From Seohaeicola sp024304985 (GTDB taxonomy: Bacteria; Pseudomonadota; Alphaproteobacteria; Rhodobacterales; Rhodobacteraceae): 64,000 nucleotides of DNA. The stretch is taken from positions 119,521 through 183,520 of the forward strand of contig NZ_JARAMP010000006.1 of the NCBI RefSeq assembly GCF_028802875.1. The letters run 5' to 3'. How positions within the stretch are numbered: position 1 is the first letter of the stretch; every line of letters begins with the position of its first letter. Position numbers and translations under genes: made by a program. Below the pieces are notes generated by a model. That model searched no databases and was not told the origin of the DNA. It saw nothing but the letters and a program-made list of their open reading frames with translations. Of the stretch, positions 8,206-17,593 are shown one piece after another.

Positions 8206-9420
8206 ATGGGCATTGACGCACTCGACAGTCGCTATTCCTGGACACGGTTGGCCGTGTCGCTGCTGATCGCCACGATCGGCAATGTCGGCATGTGGGCGAT
8301 CATCGTGATCATGCCCGCGATGCAGGCCGAGTTTCAGACGGCGCGGGCGGATGCGTCCTTGCCCTATACGCTGACAATGATCGGCTTTGCCTTGGGCAAT
8401 CTGGTGATCGGGCGGGCGGTGGATCGGTTCGGGATCTCCTTCGCCCTGTCGGCGGCGGCGCTGACGATCGGGGGCGGATTCGCGCTGGCCTCGGTCGCGG
8501 GATCGGTCTGGACGCTGACATTCCTGCAATTCGTGATCGGCTTCGGCACGGCGGCCAGCTTTGGCCCGCTGATCGCCGATATCTCTCTGTGGTTCCTGAA
8601 GCGGCGCGGCATCGCCGTGGCGATTGCGGCCAGCGGGAATTACCTGTCGGGCGCGATCTGGCCCATGCTTCTGGCCGGCGTGCTGGAAGAAAGCGGCTGG
8701 CGCACGGTGTATATGGTGCTGGCTGTCGCAGTGGTGGTGGGGGTGATCCCGCTGTCGCTGTTCCTGCGCGCCCGCGTGCCGCTGGAGGCCAGCGCGCATT
8801 CCGACAGCATCACAGCCGCGCGGGCGAAATCGGCGGGGTTTTCGCCGCGTGCCCTGATGTGGCTGCTGGGGCTGGCGGGGATCGGCTGCTGTGTCGCCAT
8901 GTCGATGCCGCAGGTGCATATCGTGGCCTATTGCGTGGATCTGGGCTATGGCCCTGCGGTCGGGGCCGAGATGCTGTCGCTGATGCTGCTGGGCGGTGTG
9001 GTGTCGCGGCTGATTTCCGGCCTTTTGGCGGATCGGTTGGGCGGCGTGATGACGCTCTTGATCGGGTCGGCGCTGCAATGTCTGGCGCTGTTTCTCTATC
9101 TGCCTGCGGGGGGCCTCGTGTCGCTTTATGTGGTCAGCCTGATTTTCGGCCTGAGCCAGGGCGGGATCGTGCCCAGCTATGCGGTGATCGTGCGCGAATA
9201 CATGCCCGCGCGGGAAGCCGGCGCACGGGTCGGCTTTGTGATCATGGCCACCATCGTGGGCATGGCGATTGGCGGCTGGATGTCGGGCTGGATCTATGAC
9301 GTGACGGGCAGCTATGAGATGGCCTTCATCAACGGGATCGCGTGGAATTTCCTGAATATCGGGATCATGCTCTTGATCCTGACCCGCGCGCGCCGCGCCA
9401 TGCGGTTGGCGGCCGCCTGA
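8206..9420 (+). CDS. Major facilitator superfamily transporter
   Basis: This is a 404-residue MFS carrier with about twelve hydrophobic helices. The loop 2-3 motif appears as GRAVDRFG near residue 67 and again in the second half as GLLADRLGG, as expected from the internal duplication of the fold. A central loop of about 30 residues with basic and acidic residues follows helix 6. The sequence style (WLLGLAGIGCCVAMSMPQVH) resembles the oxalate/formate and monocarboxylate porter branch, but the substrate cannot be called. It stands alone, 49 bases from the convergent trhO gene. Confidence 0.8.
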   Translation: MGIDALDSRYSWTRLAVSLLIATIGNVGMWAIIVIMPAMQAEFQTARADASLPYTLTMIGFALGNLVIGRAVDRFGISFALSAAALTIGGGFALASVAGSVWTLTFLQFVIGFGTAASFGPLIADISLWFLKRRGIAVAIAASGNYLSGAIWPMLLAGVLEESGWRTVYMVLAVAVVVGVIPLSLFLRARVPLEASAHSDSITAARAKSAGFSPRALMWLLGLAGIGCCVAMSMPQVHIVAYCVDLGYGPAVGAEMLSLMLLGGVVSRLISGLLADRLGGVMTLLIGSALQCLALFLYLPAGGLVSLYVVSLIFGLSQGGIVPSYAVIVREYMPAREAGARVGFVIMATIVGMAIGGWMSGWIYDVTGSYEMAFINGIAWNFLNIGIMLLILTRARRAMRLAAA

Positions 9421-9469
9421 GCGCGCGCCTGCCGCTTCATCGTTCTTCAAATACTCGAAAAATCCGGCG

Positions 9470-10384
9470 TCAAAGTCCGGTGATACCGCCCAGATGCGCC
9501 TCTCCGCGTGCGCGGGCCAGAGCGATCTGCTTCTGACGTTCGCGGAAGCGGGCCTTGTCCTCGGCGCTTGTCTCGTCCACGCAGTGATGGCAGGCGACGC
9601 CTTCCTCGAAAGCAGGGTGGCTGCGGTCTTGCGGAAGGATCGGGCGGCGGCAGGCGTGGCACAGAAGATGCGGGCCTTCGGTCAACCCGTGGCCCACGGA
9701 CACGCGGCGGTCAAAGACGAAACATTCGCCCTGCCATGTGCTTTGATCCTCGGGCACTTCCTCCAGATATTTCAGGATGCCGCCCTTGAGGTGATAGACC
9801 TGATCCACCCCCTGCCCCAGCAGGTAATTCGTGCTTTTCTCGCAGCGGATGCCGCCGGTGCAGAACATGGCGATGCGCTTGTTGTGAAAGCGGTGCTTGT
9901 TCGCCTCCCACCATGCGGGGAAGTCGCGGAAGCTGGCGGTCTGCGGATCGACGGCGCCTTGAAAGGTGCCGATGGCCACCTCATAGTCATTGCGGGTGTC
10001 GATCACGGCCACATCGGGCGCGGTGATGAGCGCGTTCCAGTCGGCGGGATCGACATAATGGCCGACGCGGGCGCGCGGATCGACATCGGGCTGGCCCATC
10101 GTCACGATCTCGCGCTTCAGCCGCACTTTCATGCGGGCGAAAGGCGGCTGGCTGGCGGTGCTTTCCTTCCATTCGAGGTCGGCACAACCCGGCAGGGCGC
10201 GGATATGGGACAGAACGGCGTCAATGGCGTCACGACTGCCGGCGATGGTGCCGTTGATCCCCTCGCGCGCCAGCAGCAGCGTGCCGGTCACGCCACGCGC
10301 ACAGCACAGTTGCGCCAGCCCCGGCTTGATCGCGGCGGGATCATCGAAGCGCGTGAAGTGATAGAGGGCGGCGACGGTATACAT
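9470..10384 (-). CDS. trhO: tRNA uridine(34) hydroxylase TrhO (rhodanese-like)
   Basis: TrhO (YceA family) performs oxygen-dependent 5-hydroxylation of wobble uridine 34 in tRNA, an early step toward 5-methoxyuridine or 5-oxyacetyluridine. The 304-residue protein has the N-terminal UPF0176 domain, a rhodanese domain with active loop MFCTGGIRCEKS (catalytic C175, second Cys 181) and a C-terminal zinc-finger-like CHAC...CHHC (C242, C245, C265, C268). The start was placed at the ATG at 10384 because MYTVAALYHF matches the family N-terminus. A frame extending 12 codons upstream lacks support. Confidence 0.92.
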   Translation of the reverse strand: MYTVAALYHFTRFDDPAAIKPGLAQLCCARGVTGTLLLAREGINGTIAGSRDAIDAVLSHIRALPGCADLEWKESTASQPPFARMKVRLKREIVTMGQPDVDPRARVGHYVDPADWNALITAPDVAVIDTRNDYEVAIGTFQGAVDPQTASFRDFPAWWEANKHRFHNKRIAMFCTGGIRCEKSTNYLLGQGVDQVYHLKGGILKYLEEVPEDQSTWQGECFVFDRRVSVGHGLTEGPHLLCHACRRPILPQDRSHPAFEEGVACHHCVDETSAEDKARFRERQKQIALARARGEAHLGGITGL

Positions 10385-10494
10385 GGGGCGCGATTTAAGC
10401 CCGGCGCGGGTTTGGCGCAAGCCCGGCTGACATGTCAGATTGACGCGCGCCGCCCCAGACCCTACCCCTTTGACGCAAAGAAGGAGGCCCGCCC

Positions 10495-11091
10495 ATGACC
10501 CAAGCTCTGATCGTGATCGATGTGCAGAACGATTTCTGCCCCGGCGGTGCGCTGGCCGTGACGGATGGCAATGCGATTGTGCCCGGGATCAACGCCCTGA
10601 TGCAGGAGGTGCCTTGCGTGGTGCTGACGCAGGACTGGCATCCGGCTGATCATTCGTCCTTCGCGTCCGAGCATCCGGGGGCCGCGGCCTATGACCTGAC
10701 CGAGATGCCCTATGGCCCGCAGGTTCTGTGGCCGGATCATTGCGTGCAGGGCAGCACAGGTGCGGACTTCCACGCCGCGCTGCACACCGATCCGGCGGAC
10801 CTGATCATCCGCAAGGGGTTTCGCCGCGCCATCGACAGCTATTCCGCGTTCTTCGAGAATGACAAGACCACCCCCACCGGGCTGGAGGGGTATCTGCGCA
10901 CGCGCGGGATCACGGATCTGGTGCTGGTGGGATTGGCGACCGATTTCTGCGTCGCCTATTCGGCGCAGGATGCGGCGCGGCTGGGGTTCGACGTAACCGT
11001 GCGACTGGACCTATGCCGGGGGATCGACCTGAACGGATCGCTGGAGGCGGCGCTGGGTGCGATGCGGGCGGCGGGTGTGCGGCTGGTCTGA
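10495..11091 (+). CDS. pncA: Nicotinamidase PncA
   Basis: PncA hydrolyses nicotinamide to nicotinate and ammonia in NAD salvage. The 198-residue protein shows the isochorismatase-like fold with catalytic triad D9 (VIDVQNDF), K107 (IRKGF) and C152 (TDFCV), and metal ligands D47, H49 and H82 (QDWHP and PDHCVQG). A strong ribosome-binding site AAGGAGG lies at 10481-10487. It is 62 bases upstream of pncB, and together they convert nicotinamide to nicotinate mononucleotide. Confidence 0.96.
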   Translation: MTQALIVIDVQNDFCPGGALAVTDGNAIVPGINALMQEVPCVVLTQDWHPADHSSFASEHPGAAAYDLTEMPYGPQVLWPDHCVQGSTGADFHAALHTDPADLIIRKGFRRAIDSYSAFFENDKTTPTGLEGYLRTRGITDLVLVGLATDFCVAYSAQDAARLGFDVTVRLDLCRGIDLNGSLEAALGAMRAAGVRLV

Positions 11092-11153
11092 CGCGGCTTG
11101 CACGCGGGACCTGCCTTTGCTTTAACCGCAAGGCACATTGACGGAGCCATCCC

Positions 11154-12446
11154 ATGGTCGATATCGCCACCCGCGTCTGGAATCATCGCTGGAAGATCGA
11201 CCCGATCGTGCGGTCTCTGATCGATACGGATTTCTATAAACTGCTGATGTGCCAGTCGGTGTTCCGCAACAAGCCGGACACGCAGGTGACGTTCAGCCTG
11301 ATCAACCGGTCCGCGCATGTGCCGCTGGCCAAGCTGATCGACGAAGGCGAGTTGCGCGAGCAGTTGGATCACATCCGCTCGTTGTCGCTGACGCGGGGGG
11401 AAATCACCTATCTGCGCGGGAACACGTTTTACGGCAAGCGGCAGATGTTCCGCCCCGATTTCATGGAGTGGTTCGAGGCGCTGCGCCTGCCGCCCTATCA
11501 TCTGGAGCGCAAGGGCGACCAGTATGAACTGACCTTCGAGGGCAGCTGGCCCGAGGTGATGATGTGGGAGATCCCGGCGCTGGCCGTGCTGATGGAGTTG
11601 CGCGGGCGGGCGGTGCTGAACACGATGGGGCGGTTCGAGTTGCAGGTGCTCTATGCCCGCGCGATGACGAAGCTGTGGGAGAAGGTCGAGGCGCTGCGCG
11701 AGGTGGATGGCCTGCGACTGGCGGATTTCGGGACGCGGCGGCGGCATTCCTATCTGTGGCAGGATCGTTGCGTGCAGGCCTTGATCGAGGGCTTGGGCGA
11801 GAAATTCGTGGGCACGTCCAACTGCCATATCGCGATGAAGCGGGATATCGAGGCGATCGGCACCAATGCCCATGAGCTGCCCATGGTCTATGCCGCCTTG
11901 GCCGAGGATGATGATGCCCTGCGCGAGGCGCCCTACAAGGTGCTGGCCGACTGGCATGAGGAACATGACGGCAATCTGCGGATCATCCTGCCCGACACCT
12001 ATGGCACCAAGGGGTTCTTGCAGAATGCGCCCGACTGGCTGGCAGGCTGGACCGGCATCCGCATCGACAGCGGCGATCCGGCGACGGGCGCGGAGGTGGC
12101 GATTGACTGGTGGAAAAGCCGGGGCGAGGACCCGCGGCAGAAGCTGGTGATCTTCTCGGACGGGCTGGACGTGGCCAAGATCGCCGAATTGCAAAAGCAG
12201 TTTGCAGGGCGGGTGCGGCCATCCTTTGGCTGGGGCACGCTGTTGACCAATGACTTCCGCGGGTTGGTGGCAGGGGATGCCTTGGCGCCGTTCAGCCTTG
12301 TGTGCAAGGCGGTGTCGGCGGATGGGCGACCCACTGTCAAGCTGTCGGACAACCCCAACAAGGCGATGGGACCCGAGGCCGAGATTGCGCGCTACAAGCG
12401 TGTGTTCGGCGTGGGCGACCAGACGGCGATGGATGTGGTGGTCTGA
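11154..12446 (+). CDS. pncB: Nicotinate phosphoribosyltransferase PncB
   Basis: PncB joins nicotinate to PRPP with ATP to form nicotinate mononucleotide, the next step after PncA. The protein has 430 residues. Family motifs include SLIDTDFYKLLMCQSVF near the N-terminus, GTSNCHIAMK around the autophosphorylated histidine, RIDSGDPATGAEVAI and IFSDGLDVAKI. It follows pncA on the same strand, probably as an operon, and ends nine bases before the convergent RidA-family gene. Confidence 0.95.
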   Translation: MVDIATRVWNHRWKIDPIVRSLIDTDFYKLLMCQSVFRNKPDTQVTFSLINRSAHVPLAKLIDEGELREQLDHIRSLSLTRGEITYLRGNTFYGKRQMFRPDFMEWFEALRLPPYHLERKGDQYELTFEGSWPEVMMWEIPALAVLMELRGRAVLNTMGRFELQVLYARAMTKLWEKVEALREVDGLRLADFGTRRRHSYLWQDRCVQALIEGLGEKFVGTSNCHIAMKRDIEAIGTNAHELPMVYAALAEDDDALREAPYKVLADWHEEHDGNLRIILPDTYGTKGFLQNAPDWLAGWTGIRIDSGDPATGAEVAIDWWKSRGEDPRQKLVIFSDGLDVAKIAELQKQFAGRVRPSFGWGTLLTNDFRGLVAGDALAPFSLVCKAVSADGRPTVKLSDNPNKAMGPEAEIARYKRVFGVGDQTAMDVVV

Positions 12447-12455
12447 CGGACGGGG

Positions 12456-12845
12456 TCAGGGCGCGGCGGCGATCACCTCGATCTCGACCTTGAATTCGGG
12501 GCGGGTGAAGCCTGACACGATGATCAGCGTCGATGTGGGCAGGCGGGTGACATCGGCCAGAAATGCGTCGCGCGCCTGCATGTAACCCGCCATATGGGCG
12601 CGATCCGTGACATAGGCGGCCAGATGCATGACATCGGCCGGACCCATCCCCGCCTCGGCCAGAATGGCGGTGATATTGGCGAAGCAGATCCGCGCCTGAT
12701 CATGGGCGTTGTCCGGCACGGTGCCATCCGCCGCCAGCCCCAATTGGCCAGAGGTGCGCGCGATGCGCCACCCGGCGGGCAGTTCGACGCCGTGGGCATA
12801 GCGGGCAAAGGGCGGGGCGATGCTGGCGGGGGAAAGCTGGCGCAT
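12456..12845 (-). CDS. RidA-family protein without the catalytic arginine
   Basis: The 129-residue protein has the Rid (YjgF/YER057c) fold, with IARTSGQLGLAADG, the central NITAILAEAGMGPADV and the C-terminal KVEIEVIA. Canonical RidA deaminates reactive enamines and imines using an arginine in PARSCVEV. Here the equivalent segment reads PTSTLIIV, so that arginine is serine. Such members (Rid4-7 type) are not expected to have standard deaminase activity. The start is the ATG at 12845, because upstream codons give no Rid-like sequence. It lies 128 bases downstream of the reductive dehalogenase on the same strand and may be co-transcribed, which hints at handling a product of that enzyme (inference). 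Confidence 0.82.
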   Translation of the reverse strand: MRQLSPASIAPPFARYAHGVELPAGWRIARTSGQLGLAADGTVPDNAHDQARICFANITAILAEAGMGPADVMHLAAYVTDRAHMAGYMQARDAFLADVTRLPTSTLIIVSGFTRPEFKVEIEVIAAAP

Positions 12846-12973
12846 GGGGACCTTTGCGATGTCGGATTGGGGAAAGCCTAGCCAGCCACGTGGCGCGCCC
12901 GCAAGATCCAAGGCAGCCCGACAGGGCGGATCGTGGGGCCTTGGCTGCGGACTGATCAACAGACAGGCAAAGG

Positions 12974-15900
12974 TCACAGATCGACGGTGATGACCCCGTC
13001 CGGTTCCGCCGCACGACTTTGGCACAGGATGATCGCGCCGTCGCGTTGGGCGCGTGACAGCACGAAGTCGCGGTGTTCGACAGCGCCCGCGACCAGCCCG
13101 CATTTGCAAACGCCACAGATGCCATCGGCGCATTTCACATCGACGTGGATGCCCGCGTCGGCCAGAACGTCGGTGGCGCTGCGGTCGGCGGGGATCAGCA
13201 GGTCGCGCCCCGTGCGGGCCAGTCGCAGGGTGAAAGGGTGGTTGACGTAATCGGGCACGTCAGGGACGGCGAAATATTCCAGATGCCGGGCGTCATCCGG
13301 GTAGCCCTGCCGTTCCGCGGCGGCGATGACGGCGTCCATGTAGCGGGTGGGTCCGCATGTATAGACATGCCAGCCGTCTCGGTAGCCTGCGAGGATCGCG
13401 TCCAGATCGGCGCGGGTGCCTTCGTCGGAAAAATGCAGGTGCACGCGGTCGGCCCAGGGAAAGGCTGCCAGATCGTCAAGATAGCCCGCCGCCGCGCGGC
13501 TGGCGCAGGAATAGTGCAGCGTGAAATCCCGGCCCAGCGCGTGCAGGCGGTGGGCGAAGGCGATCATCGGGGTGACGCCGATCCCGCCGCCCATCAGAAG
13601 AATCCGCGTCGCGTCCTCGACCAGATCGAAATGGTTGATGGGTTTCGAGATGAACACCCGCCGCCCCGGTGTGAAGATACGGTGCATCAGCTTTGATCCG
13701 CCGCGTCCGGTATCCTCGCGCAGCACGCCGATCTGGTATCTGGACCGGTCCGCCGGATCGCCGGACATCGAATATTGCCGCAGGTATTCGGGGGCGACGA
13801 CGATATCCAGATGCGCGCCTGCGGTCCATGCGGGGAGATCACCGCCATCGGGGGCGGTGAATTCGAATTTGGTCACATCGGGCGTCATGCGATCCACTTT
13901 GGACACGCGGACCTCGATCACAGGGGCGTCCTGCGGGACGGTGTAGCGGTGGATATGGCTCACGTCGCCTTGTGCCAGCCTTGCGCGGTGCTCGTCTGCG
14001 GGGATCATCGCCTGATAGGCGGCAATCCCGGCCTCGCGGTCCATCGGGGCGGGATAGGGCCAGGGATGCGGCGCCAAGGGCGCGGGATAGACGGCCAGCG
14101 TCTGATCCGCATAGCGCAGGTGCAGGTCTTTTTGCAGATCGCGGCGGTTGACCGGGTGACGGGTCGGGCGATAGCCGCCATCCTCCTCGATCTCAAGGTC
14201 CCACCACCATGTCTTGACCGGGTTCAGACCGCCTTTGTCCAGCGCATCGTCCAGCCGTGCCAGAACCGGGGCCGCGCCGGGCAGGTTCATCGCGGCCCAG
14301 CGGAAGGGTTTTTCGGCGAAAAGCCCTTCAAGGTTCCACGGGCAGGTTTTCATGCAGCGGCCGCACATCGCGCCGCCCGGTGTGGTGATGCGGTAGGTCG
14401 CGCATTTCTGGCTATCGGATTTCCAGATCTCGTAACCGTTGAACATCAGCTTTGGACCGGCGGTGATTGCGCCGGAGGGGCATTCGCGCGCGCATTTGTT
14501 GCAGGATTCACAAAAACGCTGCAATCCAAAGTCGATCGGGCGGTCATGCGCCATCGGCAGATCGGTGGTCACCACACCCGATTTCAGGCGCGGGCCGAGG
14601 AAAGGGTTGAGGATCACTTCGCCGATCCGGCTGACCTCTCCCAGCCCCGACAGCAGCAGAAGGGGTGGCTGCAAGACCTCTCCATCCATGACGCTATGGG
14701 CCTTGGCCTTGTAGCCGAGATTGCGGATCTGCCGCGCGATGACACCGCCCAGCAGCGAGAAACGCAGGTAAGCGCGCATGGACTGGGCGACGCTGATCCA
14801 GTCGTCGCCGGAGGCGCCTGCCATCGTCTCGAACCCCTGGTCGATGATCATGCTGATCGCCTGATCATGGGGCGGGTCGATGGGGGTGCCTGTGGCGTCA
14901 TGGGAATACCACGCCCAATCCGGGCAGCGCGAGATGCCCACGGCATCGACGCCAAGGAAATAGGCGGAGGCCTTGACCAGATCGGCGGCCCGTGCCGGAT
15001 CGAGCGGAGTTTTGGCGGGTGCGGGATCGCCGTCCTGTAGCAGCACGAAAGCCCCGAGGACGCGGCGTTGTGCGGTGCTGGGGGCTGATTTGCGGACATA
15101 ATGCCCACCCGTCGCCCCCTTTTGCGCGGCCTTGCCCAGATCGCCGAATTGCGCGCGGGCGAAAAGATCGGCGCGCTTGGGAACGCGGGCGACGCGCGGC
15201 TCGTCAATATAGGTGGTGGGACTGTCCACGCGTTTCAGCGTCTCGAACGGATGCGCGCCCATCGCATAGGCGCGGCGGCGGAAGGGGTCGCGGTTCAGCG
15301 CGGATTTGGCGAACCCCTTGCCCAGCCACCACGCGGGGCCTTGGGTGCGGAACCACGGTTGCTGCGCCATGGGCGCAAGCGGGCGGTCATGGGTCAGGTC
15401 CAGATCCGTGGTCACGGCGGTCAGCCCGAAGCGGGGCCCCAGCCACGGGGCCACAAGCGTGCCGTCCTCGACCGTGGCGAGGCCAGCGGCCACGGCCAGA
15501 CGGTGCAGGTCCACATCCGACGTCGTATAGCTGTGCGCGCAGGCATCGAAACCCAGAAGGCGGATGTAATTGGCCAGAACCACGGCGGTTTCGGACCCGC
15601 GCAGGCAGGCGCGATGGGCTTGCGCGTCGATGATCCAGTCGGCCCCGGCCTCATCCGGTTTGGGATCGCGGTGATGCTCATAAAGAAAGATCAGCGCGGT
15701 GTGATGGCCGTGGATGCCGCGCGGCGGGGCCTCCATCGACTCCTTGAGATCGGCCATGATCATGTCGATACCTGACGCCAGCGTCTTGGTCTGACGGGTC
15801 CGCAGATCATGGGCCAGACGGTCGATATCGGGGTTCCGGCGAGGCTGGTCGAGCATCATCGCAGGCGTGACCGGACCGATGCCGACCATCGAGGCATCCG

Positions 15901-16186
15901 AGAAATAGCCGAAGGCTTTCAGGTGGTTGGCGCGGGTCTGCGGATCATCGGGGATCACGGCGCGGGCGCGGTTCACCAGTCCGTCGCGGATCGCGTCCAG
16001 CATGGCCTGATATTCGCCCATCGCGTTCACGATGCTTTGCGGCGCATCGGGGCGGTGGAAATTCAGCGCCGGCATGCGCGGCACGGCGGACGGGTCAGGC
16101 TGCGTGTCGCACCGGGTCAGCCGTTCCAGCGGATAGGGCCCAAGATGGACGGGCCGGTCCTTGTCCGAGAAAAAACGCATGCCCAT
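12974..16186 (-). CDS. Self-sufficient reductive dehalogenase fused to an FMN/NAD(P)H/[2Fe-2S] reductase
   Basis: This 1070-residue protein matches the cytoplasmic, oxygen-tolerant reductive dehalogenases of the BhbA/NpRdhA type, which remove halogen from aromatics with cobalamin. The N-terminal module is a degenerate copy of the catalytic one: ANYIRLLGFDACAHS (205-219) parallels ARQIRNLGYKAKAHS (484-498), and LGPR...VTTDL...HDRP recurs at 249-269 and 530-550. A tyrosine at 427 (WAWYSHD) and lysines 493/495 are catalytic candidates. Two ferredoxin-type clusters follow (C559, 562, 565, 569 and C595, 608, 611, 615). Residues from about 755 form a phthalate-dioxygenase-reductase-like module: flavin motif RQYSMSG (803-809), nucleotide motif GGGIGVTPM (866-874), and plant-type [2Fe-2S] at C1019, C1024, C1027, C1055. 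There is no Tat signal or membrane-anchor partner, consistent with a soluble enzyme. The ATG at 16186 follows GGGGAGGG. An upstream TTG (16222) is less likely. Confidence 0.9.
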   Translation of the reverse strand: MGMRFFSDKDRPVHLGPYPLERLTRCDTQPDPSAVPRMPALNFHRPDAPQSIVNAMGEYQAMLDAIRDGLVNRARAVIPDDPQTRANHLKAFGYFSDASMVGIGPVTPAMMLDQPRRNPDIDRLAHDLRTRQTKTLASGIDMIMADLKESMEAPPRGIHGHHTALIFLYEHHRDPKPDEAGADWIIDAQAHRACLRGSETAVVLANYIRLLGFDACAHSYTTSDVDLHRLAVAAGLATVEDGTLVAPWLGPRFGLTAVTTDLDLTHDRPLAPMAQQPWFRTQGPAWWLGKGFAKSALNRDPFRRRAYAMGAHPFETLKRVDSPTTYIDEPRVARVPKRADLFARAQFGDLGKAAQKGATGGHYVRKSAPSTAQRRVLGAFVLLQDGDPAPAKTPLDPARAADLVKASAYFLGVDAVGISRCPDWAWYSHDATGTPIDPPHDQAISMIIDQGFETMAGASGDDWISVAQSMRAYLRFSLLGGVIARQIRNLGYKAKAHSVMDGEVLQPPLLLLSGLGEVSRIGEVILNPFLGPRLKSGVVTTDLPMAHDRPIDFGLQRFCESCNKCARECPSGAITAGPKLMFNGYEIWKSDSQKCATYRITTPGGAMCGRCMKTCPWNLEGLFAEKPFRWAAMNLPGAAPVLARLDDALDKGGLNPVKTWWWDLEIEEDGGYRPTRHPVNRRDLQKDLHLRYADQTLAVYPAPLAPHPWPYPAPMDREAGIAAYQAMIPADEHRARLAQGDVSHIHRYTVPQDAPVIEVRVSKVDRMTPDVTKFEFTAPDGGDLPAWTAGAHLDIVVAPEYLRQYSMSGDPADRSRYQIGVLREDTGRGGSKLMHRIFTPGRRVFISKPINHFDLVEDATRILLMGGGIGVTPMIAFAHRLHALGRDFTLHYSCASRAAAGYLDDLAAFPWADRVHLHFSDEGTRADLDAILAGYRDGWHVYTCGPTRYMDAVIAAAERQGYPDDARHLEYFAVPDVPDYVNHPFTLRLARTGRDLLIPADRSATDVLADAGIHVDVKCADGICGVCKCGLVAGAVEHRDFVLSRAQRDGAIILCQSRAAEPDGVITVDL

Positions 16187-16366
16187 CGGACCCTCCCCGG
16201 TCGTATCGGTCGCGCCAGTCAAGGCGAAGGTGGCGGGGGTGTAAAGGGGCGCTTTAATCAGGCTTCAACGAAATTGTGTAAAGGTCGCGGTTGACGACAT
16301 GGCGCGGGGCGGTGTTTCTCGGATGGCATGGCCCGTCAGAGGCCGTTTAGGGAAAAGAGACACTTC

Positions 16367-17578
16367 ATGATTGCCAGACTGACCGCCCTTGTCGCCCTTG
16401 CCGCGGGCCTTGCCCTGCCCGCATTTGCCGAGCCTGATCCGAAAGACTGGGATGCCGTGCTGGAGGAGGCGCGGGGGCAGACGGTCTATTGGAACGCCTG
16501 GGGCGGTGATCCGCGCACCAATGATTATATCGCCTGGGCCGGTCAGCAGGTGAAGGACAATTTCGGCGTCACGCTGGAGCATGTGAAGCTGTCGGACACC
16601 GCGACCGCCGTCAGCACCGTTGTCAGCGAAAAGGCGGCGGGCCAGACGACGGGCGGGTCGATCGACCTGATCTGGATCAACGGGGCGAATTTCGCCGCGA
16701 TGAAGGAGAACGGGTTGCTGTTCGGGCCGTGGTCCGAGGATATCCCGAACTGGGCGCTGGTCGATCCCGAAGAGAATCCGGCTTTGATCGAGGATTTCAC
16801 CGTGCCGGTCGAGGGGCTGGAAGCACCGTGGAGCATGGCGCGGGTTGTGTTCTATTATGACAGCGCCCGCGTGGCCGCACCGCCGCGCACCATGCTGGAG
16901 TTTCTGGACTGGACTCAGGCCAATCCGGGGCGCTTCACCTATCCGCAGCCGCCTGATTTTCTGGGCACGACCTTTCTGAAACAGGCGCTGCTGGAACTGG
17001 TGACGGATCGTGATCCGCTTTACGCCCCTGTGGAAGAGGCCAATTACGAGGCCGTGACGGCCCCATTGTGGGAGTATATCACCGCGCTGACGCCCGGCCT
17101 GTGGCGCGAGGGCAAAGCCTATCCCCAGAACGGCCCGGCACAGCGGCAGTTGATGGCGGATGGCGAGATCGACATCGCGATTTCCTTCAGCCCCGGTGAA
17201 GCCTCGGCGGCGATTGCGAATTTCGAGTTGCCCGACACGGTGAGGAGCATGGTTCTGGACGGGGGCACGATCGGGAACGCGAGTTTCCTGGCAATTCCGT
17301 TCAATGCCAATGCCAAGGCAGGCGCGATGGTCGTGGCCAATTACCTGATGTCGGTCGAGGCGCAGTTGCACAAGCAGGATGCCGCCGTTATGGGCACGCC
17401 GACGGTTCTGTCGATGGGCAAGCTTTCGGCCGAGGATGCGGCACGGTTCGCGGCGCTGGATCTGGGGGTCGCGACTCTGTCACCCGCCGATCTTGGCCCT
17501 GCCCTGCCCGAGCCGCATCCCAGCTGGATGCAGCGCATCGCCACCGATTGGGAGGCGCGCTTCGGCGTGGCGCAATAA
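16367..17578 (+). CDS. ynjB: YnjB-type ABC transporter substrate-binding protein
   Basis: This is the periplasmic binding protein of a YnjBCD importer (403 residues), with signal peptide MIARLTALVALAAGLALPAF cleaved near AFA-E. The mature start (WDAVLEEARGQTVYWNAWGGDPRTNDYI) is characteristic of YnjB. The substrate of this family is not established, and annotations as thiamine-like remain unproven. The ATG at 16367 was chosen because it begins the signal peptide and follows GGGAAAAGAGA. It is divergent from the dehalogenase gene with 180 bases between, so a functional link to uptake of a halogenated compound is conceivable but speculative. Confidence 0.85.
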   Translation: MIARLTALVALAAGLALPAFAEPDPKDWDAVLEEARGQTVYWNAWGGDPRTNDYIAWAGQQVKDNFGVTLEHVKLSDTATAVSTVVSEKAAGQTTGGSIDLIWINGANFAAMKENGLLFGPWSEDIPNWALVDPEENPALIEDFTVPVEGLEAPWSMARVVFYYDSARVAAPPRTMLEFLDWTQANPGRFTYPQPPDFLGTTFLKQALLELVTDRDPLYAPVEEANYEAVTAPLWEYITALTPGLWREGKAYPQNGPAQRQLMADGEIDIAISFSPGEASAAIANFELPDTVRSMVLDGGTIGNASFLAIPFNANAKAGAMVVANYLMSVEAQLHKQDAAVMGTPTVLSMGKLSAEDAARFAALDLGVATLSPADLGPALPEPHPSWMQRIATDWEARFGVAQ

Positions 17579-17593
17579 GGGCGGCGCGGTCCG

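Noticed and set aside
16187..16366. Cobalamin riboswitch or dehalogenase regulator site upstream of the dehalogenase
   Set aside because: I looked for B12-box-like sequence and for strong palindromes and found none that convinced me.
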